Assembly (NCBI GenBank): GCA_964391735.1
Contig: CAYMNF010000007.1
Span: 1-45,275, forward strand
Length of the DNA: 45,275 nucleotides
DNA from: CAG-1031 sp964391735
GTDB lineage: Bacteria > Bacteroidota > Bacteroidia > Bacteroidales > Muribaculaceae
Reading direction: 5' to 3'
The position numbers and the translations under genes were made by a program. This document shows positions 25,685-33,980 of the stretch, one piece after another. The notes beneath the pieces were generated by a model. The model worked only from the letters and a program-made list of their open reading frames with translations. It did no database searches and was not told where the DNA came from. Every line of letters starts with the position of its first letter. Position 1 is the first letter of the stretch.

Positions 25685-25743
25685 TTACTTTGTGAGGTAA
25701 CCTTGTATCCGGTTAAGCCGGTGTCATCTCCTTCAGTGATATA

Positions 25744-27123
25744 ATGTCTGAACCAATCAACGCGCAATGGCAAGCTTGTCTTGACTTTTTCAAGGCTCAT
25801 TTGCAAACGGCTGAGCAGTTTGATGCTTGGTTTGAGCCGTTGTCAGTAAAGTCATTTGAGGAGAACAAACTCACGCTTTTTGCCCCGTCTGAGTTTTTTG
25901 TCGAGCAGCTTGAGATGCGCTTTCTGCCGGTGTTACGCGCCGGGATACGTGAGATTTTCGGCCCGGAGGCCATGCTATATTATCAGTTTGACCAGATAAC
26001 GGAGGAGCCACCCAAGATTATTCTGCAGGAGGCTCCCGGCAACAAACTGCCCCCCGGAGTTAAGATAAAAGAGCCTGAGCAGGAGGAGTTTGACTCTTTT
26101 CTGAATCCACGTTACACCTTTGAGAATTACTGCGAGAGCAACTCAAACAAGCTTGCGCGCTCAATCGGCGAGGCTATCGGAAATAACCCCAAGGTGCAGA
26201 CCTTCAACCCCATGTTTGTCTTCGGGACCACCGGGGTGGGGAAGACTCATCTCATACAGGCTATCGGCCTGAAAATCAAGGAGAAGTTTCCGCGATACAG
26301 GATACTGTACATCACGGCGCGTCTGTTTGAAAGCCAGTACACAGCTGCCTCGTTGGCCGGCAAGGTTAATGCCTTCATCAGAGCTTATCAGACAATTGAC
26401 GTACTGATAATGGACGATGTGCAGGACCTGGCAATGGGGAAAAAGGAAAGCACGCAGAATGCCTTTTTCCACATTTTCAATCACTTGCACCAGAACGGAC
26501 GTTTGCTGATAATGTCAAGTGACTGTCGCCCCTCAGACATGGCGGGTTTTGAGCAGCGGTTGCTCTCACGCTTCAAATGGGGTGTCACCGTTGAGCTTGA
26601 GAAGCCTGACCGAGACCTGCGGCGGCGTGTGCTGGACATGCGTGCCCGGCAGGATGGCCTGCAGATTCCCTCTGAGGTCCTTGACTATGTCGCCGACAAT
26701 GTCACTGATAGTGTGCGTGAACTTGAGGGCATCGTTGTCTCGCTGCTTGCCCATGCCACGGTGCTGAACCATGAGATTGATATGGACCTGGCACGCAGTG
26801 TCATATCAAACAGCGTGAAGGTGCGCAAGCGCAACGTCCCGGTAAACTTTGAGATGGTTACGCAACAAGTTTGTAACCATTATGATATTGACCCGGACCT
26901 GGTATTCACCTCCACGCGCAAACGTGAGGTGTCTGACGCACGGCAAATGCTGATGTATATCGCCAAGAAGCATGCCAAGATGACATTCACCGCCATTGGC
27001 ACTCGACTCAGCCGCAAGCATGCCACCGTCATGTATGCATGCCAGACAATTGAGCAACGTCTGCAACATGACAAGCAGTTGCAACATGACGTTGCCGAAA
27101 TTGAAAAAGCGTTAATTCGCTGA
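25744..27123 (+). CDS. dnaA: Chromosomal replication initiator DnaA
   Basis: AAA+ initiator of 459 residues that opens the replication origin. Domain I covers about 1-80 (WQACLDFFKAHL...FDAWFEPLSV). The AAA+ domain has Walker A GTTGVGKTH at 161-169, Walker B VLIMDDVQ near 220-227, and RLLSRFKWG with the arginine finger. Domain IV (about 365-459) has TRKREVSDARQMLMYIAKK and the DNA-binding signature as LSRKHATVMYACQTI, where most DnaA proteins read GRDHTTV. The Walker A also differs from the usual GGVGLGKTH. Overall length and order of domains are normal, so it is probably the working initiator. Confidence 0.93.
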   Translation: MSEPINAQWQACLDFFKAHLQTAEQFDAWFEPLSVKSFEENKLTLFAPSEFFVEQLEMRFLPVLRAGIREIFGPEAMLYYQFDQITEEPPKIILQEAPGNKLPPGVKIKEPEQEEFDSFLNPRYTFENYCESNSNKLARSIGEAIGNNPKVQTFNPMFVFGTTGVGKTHLIQAIGLKIKEKFPRYRILYITARLFESQYTAASLAGKVNAFIRAYQTIDVLIMDDVQDLAMGKKESTQNAFFHIFNHLHQNGRLLIMSSDCRPSDMAGFEQRLLSRFKWGVTVELEKPDRDLRRRVLDMRARQDGLQIPSEVLDYVADNVTDSVRELEGIVVSLLAHATVLNHEIDMDLARSVISNSVKVRKRNVPVNFEMVTQQVCNHYDIDPDLVFTSTRKREVSDARQMLMYIAKKHAKMTFTAIGTRLSRKHATVMYACQTIEQRLQHDKQLQHDVAEIEKALIR

Positions 27124-27150
27124 ATTTATAACGTTTAAAACACAAAAATA

Positions 27151-27166
27151 TCCTCCAGCGGGAGGA
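27151..27166 (+). terminator. Hairpin between dnaA and the kinase gene
   Basis: TCCTCC at 27151-27156 pairs with GGAGGA at 27161-27166 around a 4-nt loop, followed by an A/T-rich stretch. It could be a weak terminator or attenuator; its position 18 nt before the kinase ATG would also let it affect translation. Confidence 0.4.
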
Positions 27167-27183
27167 CTAAAATATATAATTAA

Positions 27184-28683
27184 ATGGCAGAGGCACCCTC
27201 ACAAAATCAGATTCTGAAACCCGGCACGTTGTTGCGCCACGGTGCTTATCGCATTGAACGCGTCTTAGGGCAGGGTGGGTTCGGCATCACATATCTGGCC
27301 ACCGACCTGTCTTTGGACCGCCTGGTGGCCATCAAGGAGTTTTTCCCAAAGGATTATTGCGACCGCGACTCCACAACCAGTCATGTCACCATCGGTACCC
27401 AGAGTGCCGGTGAGTTAGTGGTGCGTCTCAAGGAGAAGTTCCTGAAGGAGGCCCGCAACATCGCCAAATTTGACAACCCGGGTATCATCCGTATCCATGC
27501 CGCCTTTGAGGAAAACGGTACCGCATATTACGTCATGGACTATATTGAGGGTGAGTCCCTCTCTGAAATCGTTAAACGCAACGGCCCGATCTCTCCGGAG
27601 CGCGCAAGGCGATATATTGACATTATTGGCGAGGCCCTGGAGTATGTGCATCGACACAAGATTAATCATTTGGACATCAAGCCGGCTAACATCATGGTTC
27701 GCCGTAAGGATGATGCTCCGATACTTATTGACTTCGGACTGTCCAAACAGTATGATGCTTCCGGAAATCAGACCTCTACCACCCCCACGGGCATTAGCCA
27801 CGGGTATGCCCCAATGGAGCAATATAATGTGGGTGGTGTGCGAGAGTTCTCACCACAGACCGACCTGTATTCCCTGGCTGCCACACTGTATTATATTTTG
27901 TCGGGAACGGTCCCTCCCCAAGCTATCACCCTGCTTGAGGAACCGCTGACCTTCCCGGCCTCAATACCCGCGGACTTCCGCCCGGCCATTACGCGCGCCA
28001 TGTCGCCGATGCGCCGCAAGCGGCATGAAACCATCGCGCGGTTTTTGGATGACTTGTCCAAAAAAGAGGTTGATGAGGAGACTCATCTCACCGTCGACAC
28101 TCCTGAGGAGGACACTGTTATAGTGACAGCTACCCCTCCCGTAACCGTGCCTGATGAGGAGAAGAAACCCGTCGAAGAGAGTGAAACTCCTAAGAAGTCA
28201 AAGAAGCAACTCGTAATCACCATAGCTACTGCGGTTGTCGTCTGCCTCTTTATCCTGTTCTTCTTCAGGGGGAGGGGAGGAGACGGCCCGACCTCAGTTA
28301 CTGTAACGGGAGCAGAGGAGACCGAGGATGCCGTTCATGTTAGCGATATGCAATGGGAGTCACCGTTGGGGACTGCCTCATACACCGGCACGGTAGTCGG
28401 CGATTCAATTGACACGCAACCCAATGGTGAGGGCGTGGCTGAGATTATTGCCGGGCCGTATACCGGAAATGTATATTCAGGAGACTTCAAGGACGGTAAG
28501 TTAGAGGGCCAGGCAAAGTATACGTTGGCCAATGGCGATACCTTTGAGGGTACTTTCGAGAATAATGAGTATCTTGAGGGCCGCTACACCATCCATTCAA
28601 CCGGCGAGTATTTTGAGGGCACCTTCAAAAACGGCAACCCTGACAAAGGCACTTGGTATAATAGTAAGGGCGAAAGACTGTAA
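27184..28683 (+). CDS. Membrane-anchored Ser/Thr protein kinase with MORN repeats
   Basis: Protein of 499 residues. A eukaryote-like kinase domain spans about 20-290: glycine loop GQGGFG (29-34), catalytic Lys51 in VAIKEF, catalytic loop HLDIKPANI (Asp164, Asn169), and DFG at 183-185. The catalytic loop has Leu instead of Arg before Asp164, so this is a non-RD kinase. An acidic linker leads to a membrane helix at about 342-361, preceded by KKSKK, placing the kinase in the cytoplasm. The outer part (about 430-499) holds three or four MORN repeats (YSGDFKDGKLEGQAKY, FEGTFENNEYLEGRY, FEGTFKNGN). The next gene starts 5 nt later, so it heads the operon of leader-sharing secreted proteins. Confidence 0.92.
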   Translation: MAEAPSQNQILKPGTLLRHGAYRIERVLGQGGFGITYLATDLSLDRLVAIKEFFPKDYCDRDSTTSHVTIGTQSAGELVVRLKEKFLKEARNIAKFDNPGIIRIHAAFEENGTAYYVMDYIEGESLSEIVKRNGPISPERARRYIDIIGEALEYVHRHKINHLDIKPANIMVRRKDDAPILIDFGLSKQYDASGNQTSTTPTGISHGYAPMEQYNVGGVREFSPQTDLYSLAATLYYILSGTVPPQAITLLEEPLTFPASIPADFRPAITRAMSPMRRKRHETIARFLDDLSKKEVDEETHLTVDTPEEDTVIVTATPPVTVPDEEKKPVEESETPKKSKKQLVITIATAVVVCLFILFFFRGRGGDGPTSVTVTGAEETEDAVHVSDMQWESPLGTASYTGTVVGDSIDTQPNGEGVAEIIAGPYTGNVYSGDFKDGKLEGQAKYTLANGDTFEGTFENNEYLEGRYTIHSTGEYFEGTFKNGNPDKGTWYNSKGERL

Positions 28684-28688
28684 AGCGT

Positions 28689-29483
28689 ATGTTGCGAAAG
28701 AGTTTATTCTTGATTGTTGCCTTATTAAGTCTATGCTTTGCCGGCGAATGCTATGCCCAAGGGCAGGTGTCGCGCCCGGGCAAGCAAACTTCCGCCCCGG
28801 CCAAGACTCAAAAAAGCAAGCCGCAGAAGAGCAAGCCGCAATCAAAACCTTCAAGGCAAGAATCCAAGCCTGCCCCGGCACAATCCAAGCCGGTAGCACC
28901 GATACAGATAAATGTCAGCAGCCCCGACGGCTATTACAACAACCACGGGTATGTTGACCTGGGGTTGCCCAGCGGCACCAAGTGGGCCACCTGCAACATC
29001 GGGTCATCGGCTCCCGAAAAGTTCGGCACCTATTTCGCGTGGGGCGAGACTTCCCCCAAATCGATTTATACGGGAGCCAATTCTTTATACGCTCTGAAAC
29101 GACCGGCCGGTCTGCTGCAGGGAGATCATTTGGCACCGGCCCACGATGCCGCCCACGTCAATTGGGGCTCACCGTGGCGCATGCCCACTCGTGCCGAGAT
29201 GAAAGAACTTGTTGACCGCTGCACGTGGCGATGGGTTGATGCACCCGCCGGGATGATGGTAACCGGCCCAAACGGCCACTCGATATTTCTGCCGGCTTCC
29301 GGGGCAAAATATGAAAATGAGCCTCTGCAAAAAGGTGATCCCAAGGGTTGTATCTGGGGTGCCTCAATTGATGACCCTCACAGTGACAGCAATGCCTCAG
29401 AGATATATTTTAGTAATTGGGCCCATTGGGAATGTGGCGCCGGTCGAGCCTACGGTTTCAACATCCGTCCGGTCTGCCGCTAA
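28689..29483 (+). CDS. Secreted protein: shared leader plus FISUMP domain
   Basis: Protein of 264 residues. The signal peptide ends in GECYA, followed by the shared leader QGQVSRPGKQTSAPAK at 24-39 and a Lys/Pro/Ser-rich linker to about residue 75. The C-terminal part (GYVDLGLPSGTKWATCNIG, FAWGET, WRMPTRAEMKELV, FLPASGA, ending FNIRPVC) is a Fibrobacter succinogenes major paralogous (FISUMP, Fib_succ_major) domain, whose function is not established. There is no lipobox at the usual position. It follows the kinase gene by 5 nt and precedes the first BspA-like gene of the array by 15 nt, arguing for one transcript. Confidence 0.85.
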   Translation: MLRKSLFLIVALLSLCFAGECYAQGQVSRPGKQTSAPAKTQKSKPQKSKPQSKPSRQESKPAPAQSKPVAPIQINVSSPDGYYNNHGYVDLGLPSGTKWATCNIGSSAPEKFGTYFAWGETSPKSIYTGANSLYALKRPAGLLQGDHLAPAHDAAHVNWGSPWRMPTRAEMKELVDRCTWRWVDAPAGMMVTGPNGHSIFLPASGAKYENEPLQKGDPKGCIWGASIDDPHSDSNASEIYFSNWAHWECGAGRAYGFNIRPVCR

Positions 29484-29498
29484 TATTTTTAAAGCCGT

Positions 29499-30533
29499 AT
29501 GAAAAGGATTATCCCCATTCTTATAATGCTTATAGTAGGATGCAGCGGCGCATTCTCCCAAGGGCAGGTTACGCGCCCCGGCAAGCAGACCACCGCCCCC
29601 GCCAAACCCAAGTCTTCCAAACCGTCCAAACCCCGGCCTTCTCATCAGCCTCCCAAGCAGAAATTCAATCAGCCAAGCTTATCTAATAAGAGTTATGGCG
29701 AAGACACACACTCCAGATCTCAGTCTAACTCACGTCCGGCAAAGCCTGCTGTGCAAGAGCCTCCCATCCCGGCAGACCGTGTGGTGCAGGTAGGGGGAAT
29801 ATACTATAAACTCGGAGATGGGGAGTATACATGTGTAGTTGTAAGCAGAGGTACTTACGCGGGCGAAGTGATAATTCCCTCAAATATAAAGTATGGCAGC
29901 TATACATATCAGGTCAAGGAGATAAGTGAAAAAGCTTTCTCAAAATGTGAGGGACTAATCTCGGTAAGCATTCCCAACACAATCACCAAAATAGGAAAGG
30001 GGGCGTTTGAAGGATGTTATCATCTTAAAATGTCAGAATTTGCAAGTATTGAATCCTTATGCTCTATAGAATTTGAATACTTTGACTCTAATCCCATAAA
30101 CTTTAGCCATAAATTATATATTAACGGGCAAGAGATTACAAATCTTGTAATACCCAGTACTGTCATTTCTATAGGCAAATATGCTTTCATGGATTGTCTC
30201 GGTTTGACTTCTGTGACATTCCCCAATTCACTTATTGAAATTAAGAAATGGGCTTTCTACAATTGTAAGGGATTAACTTCACTGCAGTTTCCCAACTCTC
30301 TTAATGTAATAGGTTGGGATGCTTTTCATGGATGTGATAACCTTAGTTTCATATCCATCCCTTCATCAGTCACCGAAATAGGATACTGTGCATTTGAAAA
30401 TTGTGGTAATCTTAAAAATGTTCACTTTTTAGATGGTGGAAGCTCTATTACCATTTATAAAGAGGCATTTAAAAATACACCGGTAGCAAAGAAAATAAAA
30501 AAGTTTACAAAACGTCCAATAATTTGGAAATAG
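29499..30533 (+). CDS. BspA-like leucine-rich repeat lipoprotein, array member 1
   Basis: Protein of 344 residues. It has a signal peptide with lipobox IVGC (Cys15), then the leader QGQVTRPGKQTTAPAK at 21-36. A long Ser/Pro/Lys linker leads to about residue 90. The cap reads GGIYYKLGDGEYTCVVVSRG. Two LRR_5 units, an island (SLCSIEFEYFDSNPINFS...LYINGQEIT), and four more units follow. The tail is the most divergent of the array (AKKIKKFTKRPIIWK instead of VENKI..LV.GKR). It lies 15 nt after the FISUMP gene. The repeat body is AT-rich. Confidence 0.85.
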   Translation: MKRIIPILIMLIVGCSGAFSQGQVTRPGKQTTAPAKPKSSKPSKPRPSHQPPKQKFNQPSLSNKSYGEDTHSRSQSNSRPAKPAVQEPPIPADRVVQVGGIYYKLGDGEYTCVVVSRGTYAGEVIIPSNIKYGSYTYQVKEISEKAFSKCEGLISVSIPNTITKIGKGAFEGCYHLKMSEFASIESLCSIEFEYFDSNPINFSHKLYINGQEITNLVIPSTVISIGKYAFMDCLGLTSVTFPNSLIEIKKWAFYNCKGLTSLQFPNSLNVIGWDAFHGCDNLSFISIPSSVTEIGYCAFENCGNLKNVHFLDGGSSITIYKEAFKNTPVAKKIKKFTKRPIIWK

Positions 30534-30576
30534 GGTATTTCCAATGGCGATTAGATAAGGATCATTCCTGAGATAT

Positions 30577-31854
30577 ATGAAATTTAGTCAAATAATAGTA
30601 CTATTATTTTTTCTGTTGTCAGGTGTTTGTGGGGAGTGCCTTGCCCAAGGGCAAGTGTCGCGCCCCGGTAAGCAAACGACCACTCCGGCCAAACAGAAGC
30701 CCGCCACGCCTACAAAGCGTGGTGCGTCAACCGCTTCTACGAGGTCCTTTGACGGGGAGAGGGCAATCGGCGGGATAAAATACCGGTTCAATAGTTCATC
30801 ATTGACCTGTGAGGTGATAAAGGGAAGTTATTCCGGTAATATCGTAATTCCATCAACGGTTAACTTCAACGGCCATAAATATAAGGTTACCAAAATAGCT
30901 GCATCAGCGTTCTCGGAATGCAGAGCCCTCAAGTCGGTGAGCATCCCAAGTACTATCACAGAAATTGGCGAAAATGCTTTTTTTTATTGTTATAATATTG
31001 AAAAGCTCGAATTTGCCGGTATTGAGTCAATGTGCAATATAAAATTTGGGAATGAATTCTCCAATACATTTTACTATAATAATAAATTATATATTAACGG
31101 AAAGGAAATAAGACAACTTGTTATTCCTGAAGGTGTTACTTCAATCGGCGCTTACACCTTCTGTAACTGTAGCAGTCTTACTTCTGTTACAATTCCCAAT
31201 TCTGTGACATCAATCGGGAATTATGCTTTTGAAGAATGTAGCGGTATAACCTCTGTCAGCATTCCCAACTCCGTCATATCAATCGGAGATGGTGCTTTCA
31301 AAGGTTGTAGCGGCATTTCTTCTGTTCATATTCCCAACTCCGTAACATCAATCGGAAATGGTGCCTTCAAAAACTGTAAAGGTTTAATCTCTTTAACCAT
31401 CTCCAACTCCGTTACATCAATTGAAAATGGTACTTTTCAAAGCTGTAGCAGCCTCACCTCTGTAAACATTCCCGGCTCCGTTAAATCAATCGGTGATTTT
31501 GCGTTCTCTTACTGTAGCAACCTTTCCTCTGTTTCCATACCAAACTCTGTAACGTCAATCGGAAATGAGGCTTTCGATGACTGTTACAGCCTAACAACTG
31601 TAATAATTCCCAACTCGGTTACCACACTCGGCAATAGTGCTTTCTATGGGTGTAGAGCTTTAACCTCAGTGAGCATCCCCAATTCCGTTACATCAATCGG
31701 TAATATGGCTTTTCTTGCCTGTAGAAAGCTGACTAATGTGCGATTTGAAGCAGGGAGTAGCGCAATTTTGATAGCCAAAGATGCTTTTGAGAGGACGCCT
31801 GTTGAAAATAAGATTAATGAGTTGGTACAAGGAAAGCGACGATTAAAAGATTGA
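30577..31854 (+). CDS. BspA-like leucine-rich repeat protein, array member 2
   Basis: Protein of 425 residues, the longest of the array. The signal peptide ends GECLA and lacks a standard lipobox, followed by QGQVSRPGKQTTTPAK. After the cap (IGGIKYRFNSSSLTCEVIKG) there are two LRR_5 units, the island (MCNIKFGNEFSNTFYYNNKL), then nine consecutive 23-residue units of the type SVTSIGNYAFEECSGITSVS. The tail is TPVENKINELVQGKRRLKD. Its 69-bp units are close to one another in sequence, so slippage or unequal exchange could change their number. Confidence 0.88.
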   Translation: MKFSQIIVLLFFLLSGVCGECLAQGQVSRPGKQTTTPAKQKPATPTKRGASTASTRSFDGERAIGGIKYRFNSSSLTCEVIKGSYSGNIVIPSTVNFNGHKYKVTKIAASAFSECRALKSVSIPSTITEIGENAFFYCYNIEKLEFAGIESMCNIKFGNEFSNTFYYNNKLYINGKEIRQLVIPEGVTSIGAYTFCNCSSLTSVTIPNSVTSIGNYAFEECSGITSVSIPNSVISIGDGAFKGCSGISSVHIPNSVTSIGNGAFKNCKGLISLTISNSVTSIENGTFQSCSSLTSVNIPGSVKSIGDFAFSYCSNLSSVSIPNSVTSIGNEAFDDCYSLTTVIIPNSVTTLGNSAFYGCRALTSVSIPNSVTSIGNMAFLACRKLTNVRFEAGSSAILIAKDAFERTPVENKINELVQGKRRLKD

Positions 31855-31873
31855 TACAATAAGTAAGGTGAAA

Positions 31874-32977
31874 ATGAGAAGGATTCTCCCGATTCTGTTA
31901 CTGTTGGTGGTTGGCTGCGGCGAGGCGTTCGCGCAGGGACAGGTGACGAGGCCCGGCAAGCAGACGACAGCCCCGGCTAAACCTAAGCCACAAGCAAAAC
32001 CGTCCAAGCCGAAGCCTGAAAAAGCTTCTCAGAGTTCCAGGCCAAGCCCACAACAAGATGTTGAGCCGGCTAAACCAACGGCATTTAGTGGGGTTATGTC
32101 AATTAACGGGATTAATTACCGGCTAAAAGGCTATTCCTTGACTTGTGATGTGATTAAGGGTGATTATACGGGTGAAGTAGTTATTCCCGCAACAGTTAGC
32201 TATAACGGCGAAGAATATACTGTAACCAAAATTGCTTCAGAGGCTTTCAAAGATTGCAAAAAGTTGACCTCAATTAGCATCCCGAGTACTATAACCGAGG
32301 TTGAGATAAAAGCTTTTGATGAGTGTTGGGGCCTGAAAAAGGTGGAATATGCCAGTATTGAATCATTGTGCAGAATCAAGTTTGACTATTCCAATCCTTT
32401 AAAATATACGCATACATTATATATTAACGGTCAGGAGGTTACGCAACCGGTTATTCCTGACGGCGTAACTTCAATCGGCAAATTTGCATTTGATGGCTGT
32501 CAGAACATCACCACGGTACACATCCCCAACTCTGTTACATCAATCGGAGAATATGCTTTCAATGGGTGTCGGAAACTTTCCTCGGTTAAATTACCCGATT
32601 CTTTAACTAAGATTGAAGGCTTTACATTTAGCTATTGTATGGGTCTGACCTCTGTGGTTATCCCGAATTCCGTAATTGAGATAGGTAGTGAAGCATTTAT
32701 GGAATGTGAAGCTTTGAAATCCCTGACCCTTCCCAACTCGGTTAGAGTAATCGGGCATGGAGTTTTCCAACATTGCTATGGATTGACCTCGTTGACCATC
32801 CCAAATTCAGTAACAAATATCAAACCCTGGGCTTTTGCGTATTGCAAAAATCTCAAGGATCTGCGGTTTGAAGCCGGTGACAGCGAAATTTCTATCGTGC
32901 CTGACGCTTTCAAGGGAACTCCGGTTGAAAATGAGATTAAGGGGTTGGTACAAGGAAAGCGTAGGCTTAAGGAATGA
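31874..32977 (+). CDS. BspA-like leucine-rich repeat lipoprotein, array member 3
   Basis: Protein of 367 residues when read from the ATG at 31874; an in-frame GTG at 31868 is possible but sits in the ribosome binding site. Lipobox VVGC (Cys15) is followed by EAFAQGQVTRPGKQTTAPAK. After a long Lys/Pro linker and cap (INGINYRLKGYSLTCDVIKG) come two LRR_5 units, the island (SLCRIKFDYSNPLKYTHTLY), and six more units. The tail is TPVENEIKGLVQGKRRLKE. The gap from the previous stop is 19 nt. Confidence 0.87.
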   Translation: MRRILPILLLLVVGCGEAFAQGQVTRPGKQTTAPAKPKPQAKPSKPKPEKASQSSRPSPQQDVEPAKPTAFSGVMSINGINYRLKGYSLTCDVIKGDYTGEVVIPATVSYNGEEYTVTKIASEAFKDCKKLTSISIPSTITEVEIKAFDECWGLKKVEYASIESLCRIKFDYSNPLKYTHTLYINGQEVTQPVIPDGVTSIGKFAFDGCQNITTVHIPNSVTSIGEYAFNGCRKLSSVKLPDSLTKIEGFTFSYCMGLTSVVIPNSVIEIGSEAFMECEALKSLTLPNSVRVIGHGVFQHCYGLTSLTIPNSVTNIKPWAFAYCKNLKDLRFEAGDSEISIVPDAFKGTPVENEIKGLVQGKRRLKE

Positions 32978-33006
32978 CCCCGGCATAAATCAGAGTTTAT
33001 GTGAGA

Positions 33007-33957
33007 ATGAAAAGGATACTTCCGTTACTGTTGCTGTTGGTCGTTAGCTGCGGTGGAGCATTCGCCCAGGGGCAGATAACGCGCCCCGGCAAGCAGACGA
33101 CAGCCCCCGCCAAACCCGCCAAGCCAAAGCCGCAACCCAAGCCATCCAAGGCCAAGCCTCAGTCGCAACCCAAACGGGAAGTGCCTATAATTGAACCACA
33201 AGAAAAAGCTCAAAGGACTGAACCGGAAGCGACTCCGCAAGTCGAGGCCCCGGTTCCACCAAAGCCCCTTGACGGGGAGATGTTAATAGGCGGGATAAAT
33301 TATCGTCTTGACAGTTCATCTATGGCGTGTGAGGTGATAAGGGGTGAGTATTCTGGCGATGTTGTAATTCCCTCAAAGGTCGATTATAACGGCTTTGAAT
33401 ATAGGGTCACCAAAATAGCCGCAGAAGCGTTCAAGGATTGTAAAGACCTTTCATCTGTGAGTATCCCCAACTCAATCCTCGAGATTGGCAAAGACGCTTT
33501 CAGGAATTGTTGGGGCCTGAAAAAGGCTGAGTTTGCCGGTGTTGAATCAATGTGCAAACTTAGGTATGACAATTTTGCTTCCAATCCTATAAGCATAGCT
33601 CATTGTTTTTATATTAACGGTAAGGAAGTTAAACAGCTGGTCATTCCATACGGGGTGACAACAATCTGCGCTTGGGCTTTCTTTAACTGCCAGGCCCTTA
33701 CCTCGGTCAACATTCCCTCCTCTGTAACATCAATCGAGAAAAAATCCTTCCTTGGCTGCAGTGGCCTTACGTCGGTCGACATCCCCAACTCAGTTACATC
33801 AATAGGCAAAGACGCTTTCTATGGGTGTTTCAATCTTAGTGAGTTAAGATTTGAAGCAGGGAGTAGCGAAATTTCCATTGACGACTCTTTTTTCAATACT
33901 CCGGTTGAAAAGAAGATAAAGGGGTTGCTGAAAGGAAAGCGTAAAATGAAGAAGTAA
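33007..33957 (+). CDS. BspA-like leucine-rich repeat lipoprotein, array member 4
   Basis: Protein of 316 residues from the ATG at 33007; an in-frame GTG at 33001 is the alternative, as in the preceding gene. Lipobox VVSC (Cys15) precedes GGAFAQGQITRPGKQTTAPA. The linker is long, with Lys/Pro then Glu/Pro-rich parts. The cap (IGGINYRLDSSSMACEVIRG), two LRR_5 units, the island (MCKLRYDNFASNPISIAHCF) and only three more units follow. The tail is TPVEKKIKGLLKGKRKMKK. It is the last gene of the array. Confidence 0.87.
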   Translation: MKRILPLLLLLVVSCGGAFAQGQITRPGKQTTAPAKPAKPKPQPKPSKAKPQSQPKREVPIIEPQEKAQRTEPEATPQVEAPVPPKPLDGEMLIGGINYRLDSSSMACEVIRGEYSGDVVIPSKVDYNGFEYRVTKIAAEAFKDCKDLSSVSIPNSILEIGKDAFRNCWGLKKAEFAGVESMCKLRYDNFASNPISIAHCFYINGKEVKQLVIPYGVTTICAWAFFNCQALTSVNIPSSVTSIEKKSFLGCSGLTSVDIPNSVTSIGKDAFYGCFNLSELRFEAGSSEISIDDSFFNTPVEKKIKGLLKGKRKMKK

Positions 33958-33980
33958 CCCCTCGGGGGGCTTCGGGCGGA

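Larger units (their letters stand above)
25202..25743. other. 540-bp non-coding gap before dnaA
   Basis: No supported gene. It contains an 18-bp inverted repeat (25301-25318 with 25351-25368), a GC-rich stretch at about 25405-25510 with several short self-complementary blocks (CCGTC...GACGG, GCCCCGG), and a very AT-rich tract from 25570 to 25690 before dnaA. No match to the TTATNCACA DnaA-box consensus was found by eye. Confidence 0.6.
28758..33114 (+). repeat. Repeated GC-rich leader module in five consecutive genes
   Basis: Units of about 48 bp start at 28758, 29559, 30646, 31934 and 33067, with a sixth at 1027. Each encodes the pattern QGQ-x-[TS]-RPGKQT-[TS]-x-PAK. Conservation is visible at the DNA level (for example CGCGCCCCGGCAAGCA) and the GC content is well above that of the repeat bodies behind it. 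Confidence 0.85.

Noticed and set aside
25202..25743. Chromosomal origin (oriC) next to dnaA
   Set aside because: The gap is AT-rich near dnaA but holds no recognisable DnaA-box cluster, and gene order alone is not enough in Bacteroidales.
25744..27123. DnaA as a divergent second initiator because of its altered Walker A and RKHATV signature
   Set aside because: All domains are present at normal length and related Bacteroidetes proteins also vary at these positions, so the ordinary initiator is the simpler call.
31138..31750. Regular 69-bp repeats that could be taken for a CRISPR or tandem-repeat array
   Set aside because: They are in-frame 23-residue LRR_5 units within one open gene, with no spacers and no cas genes.
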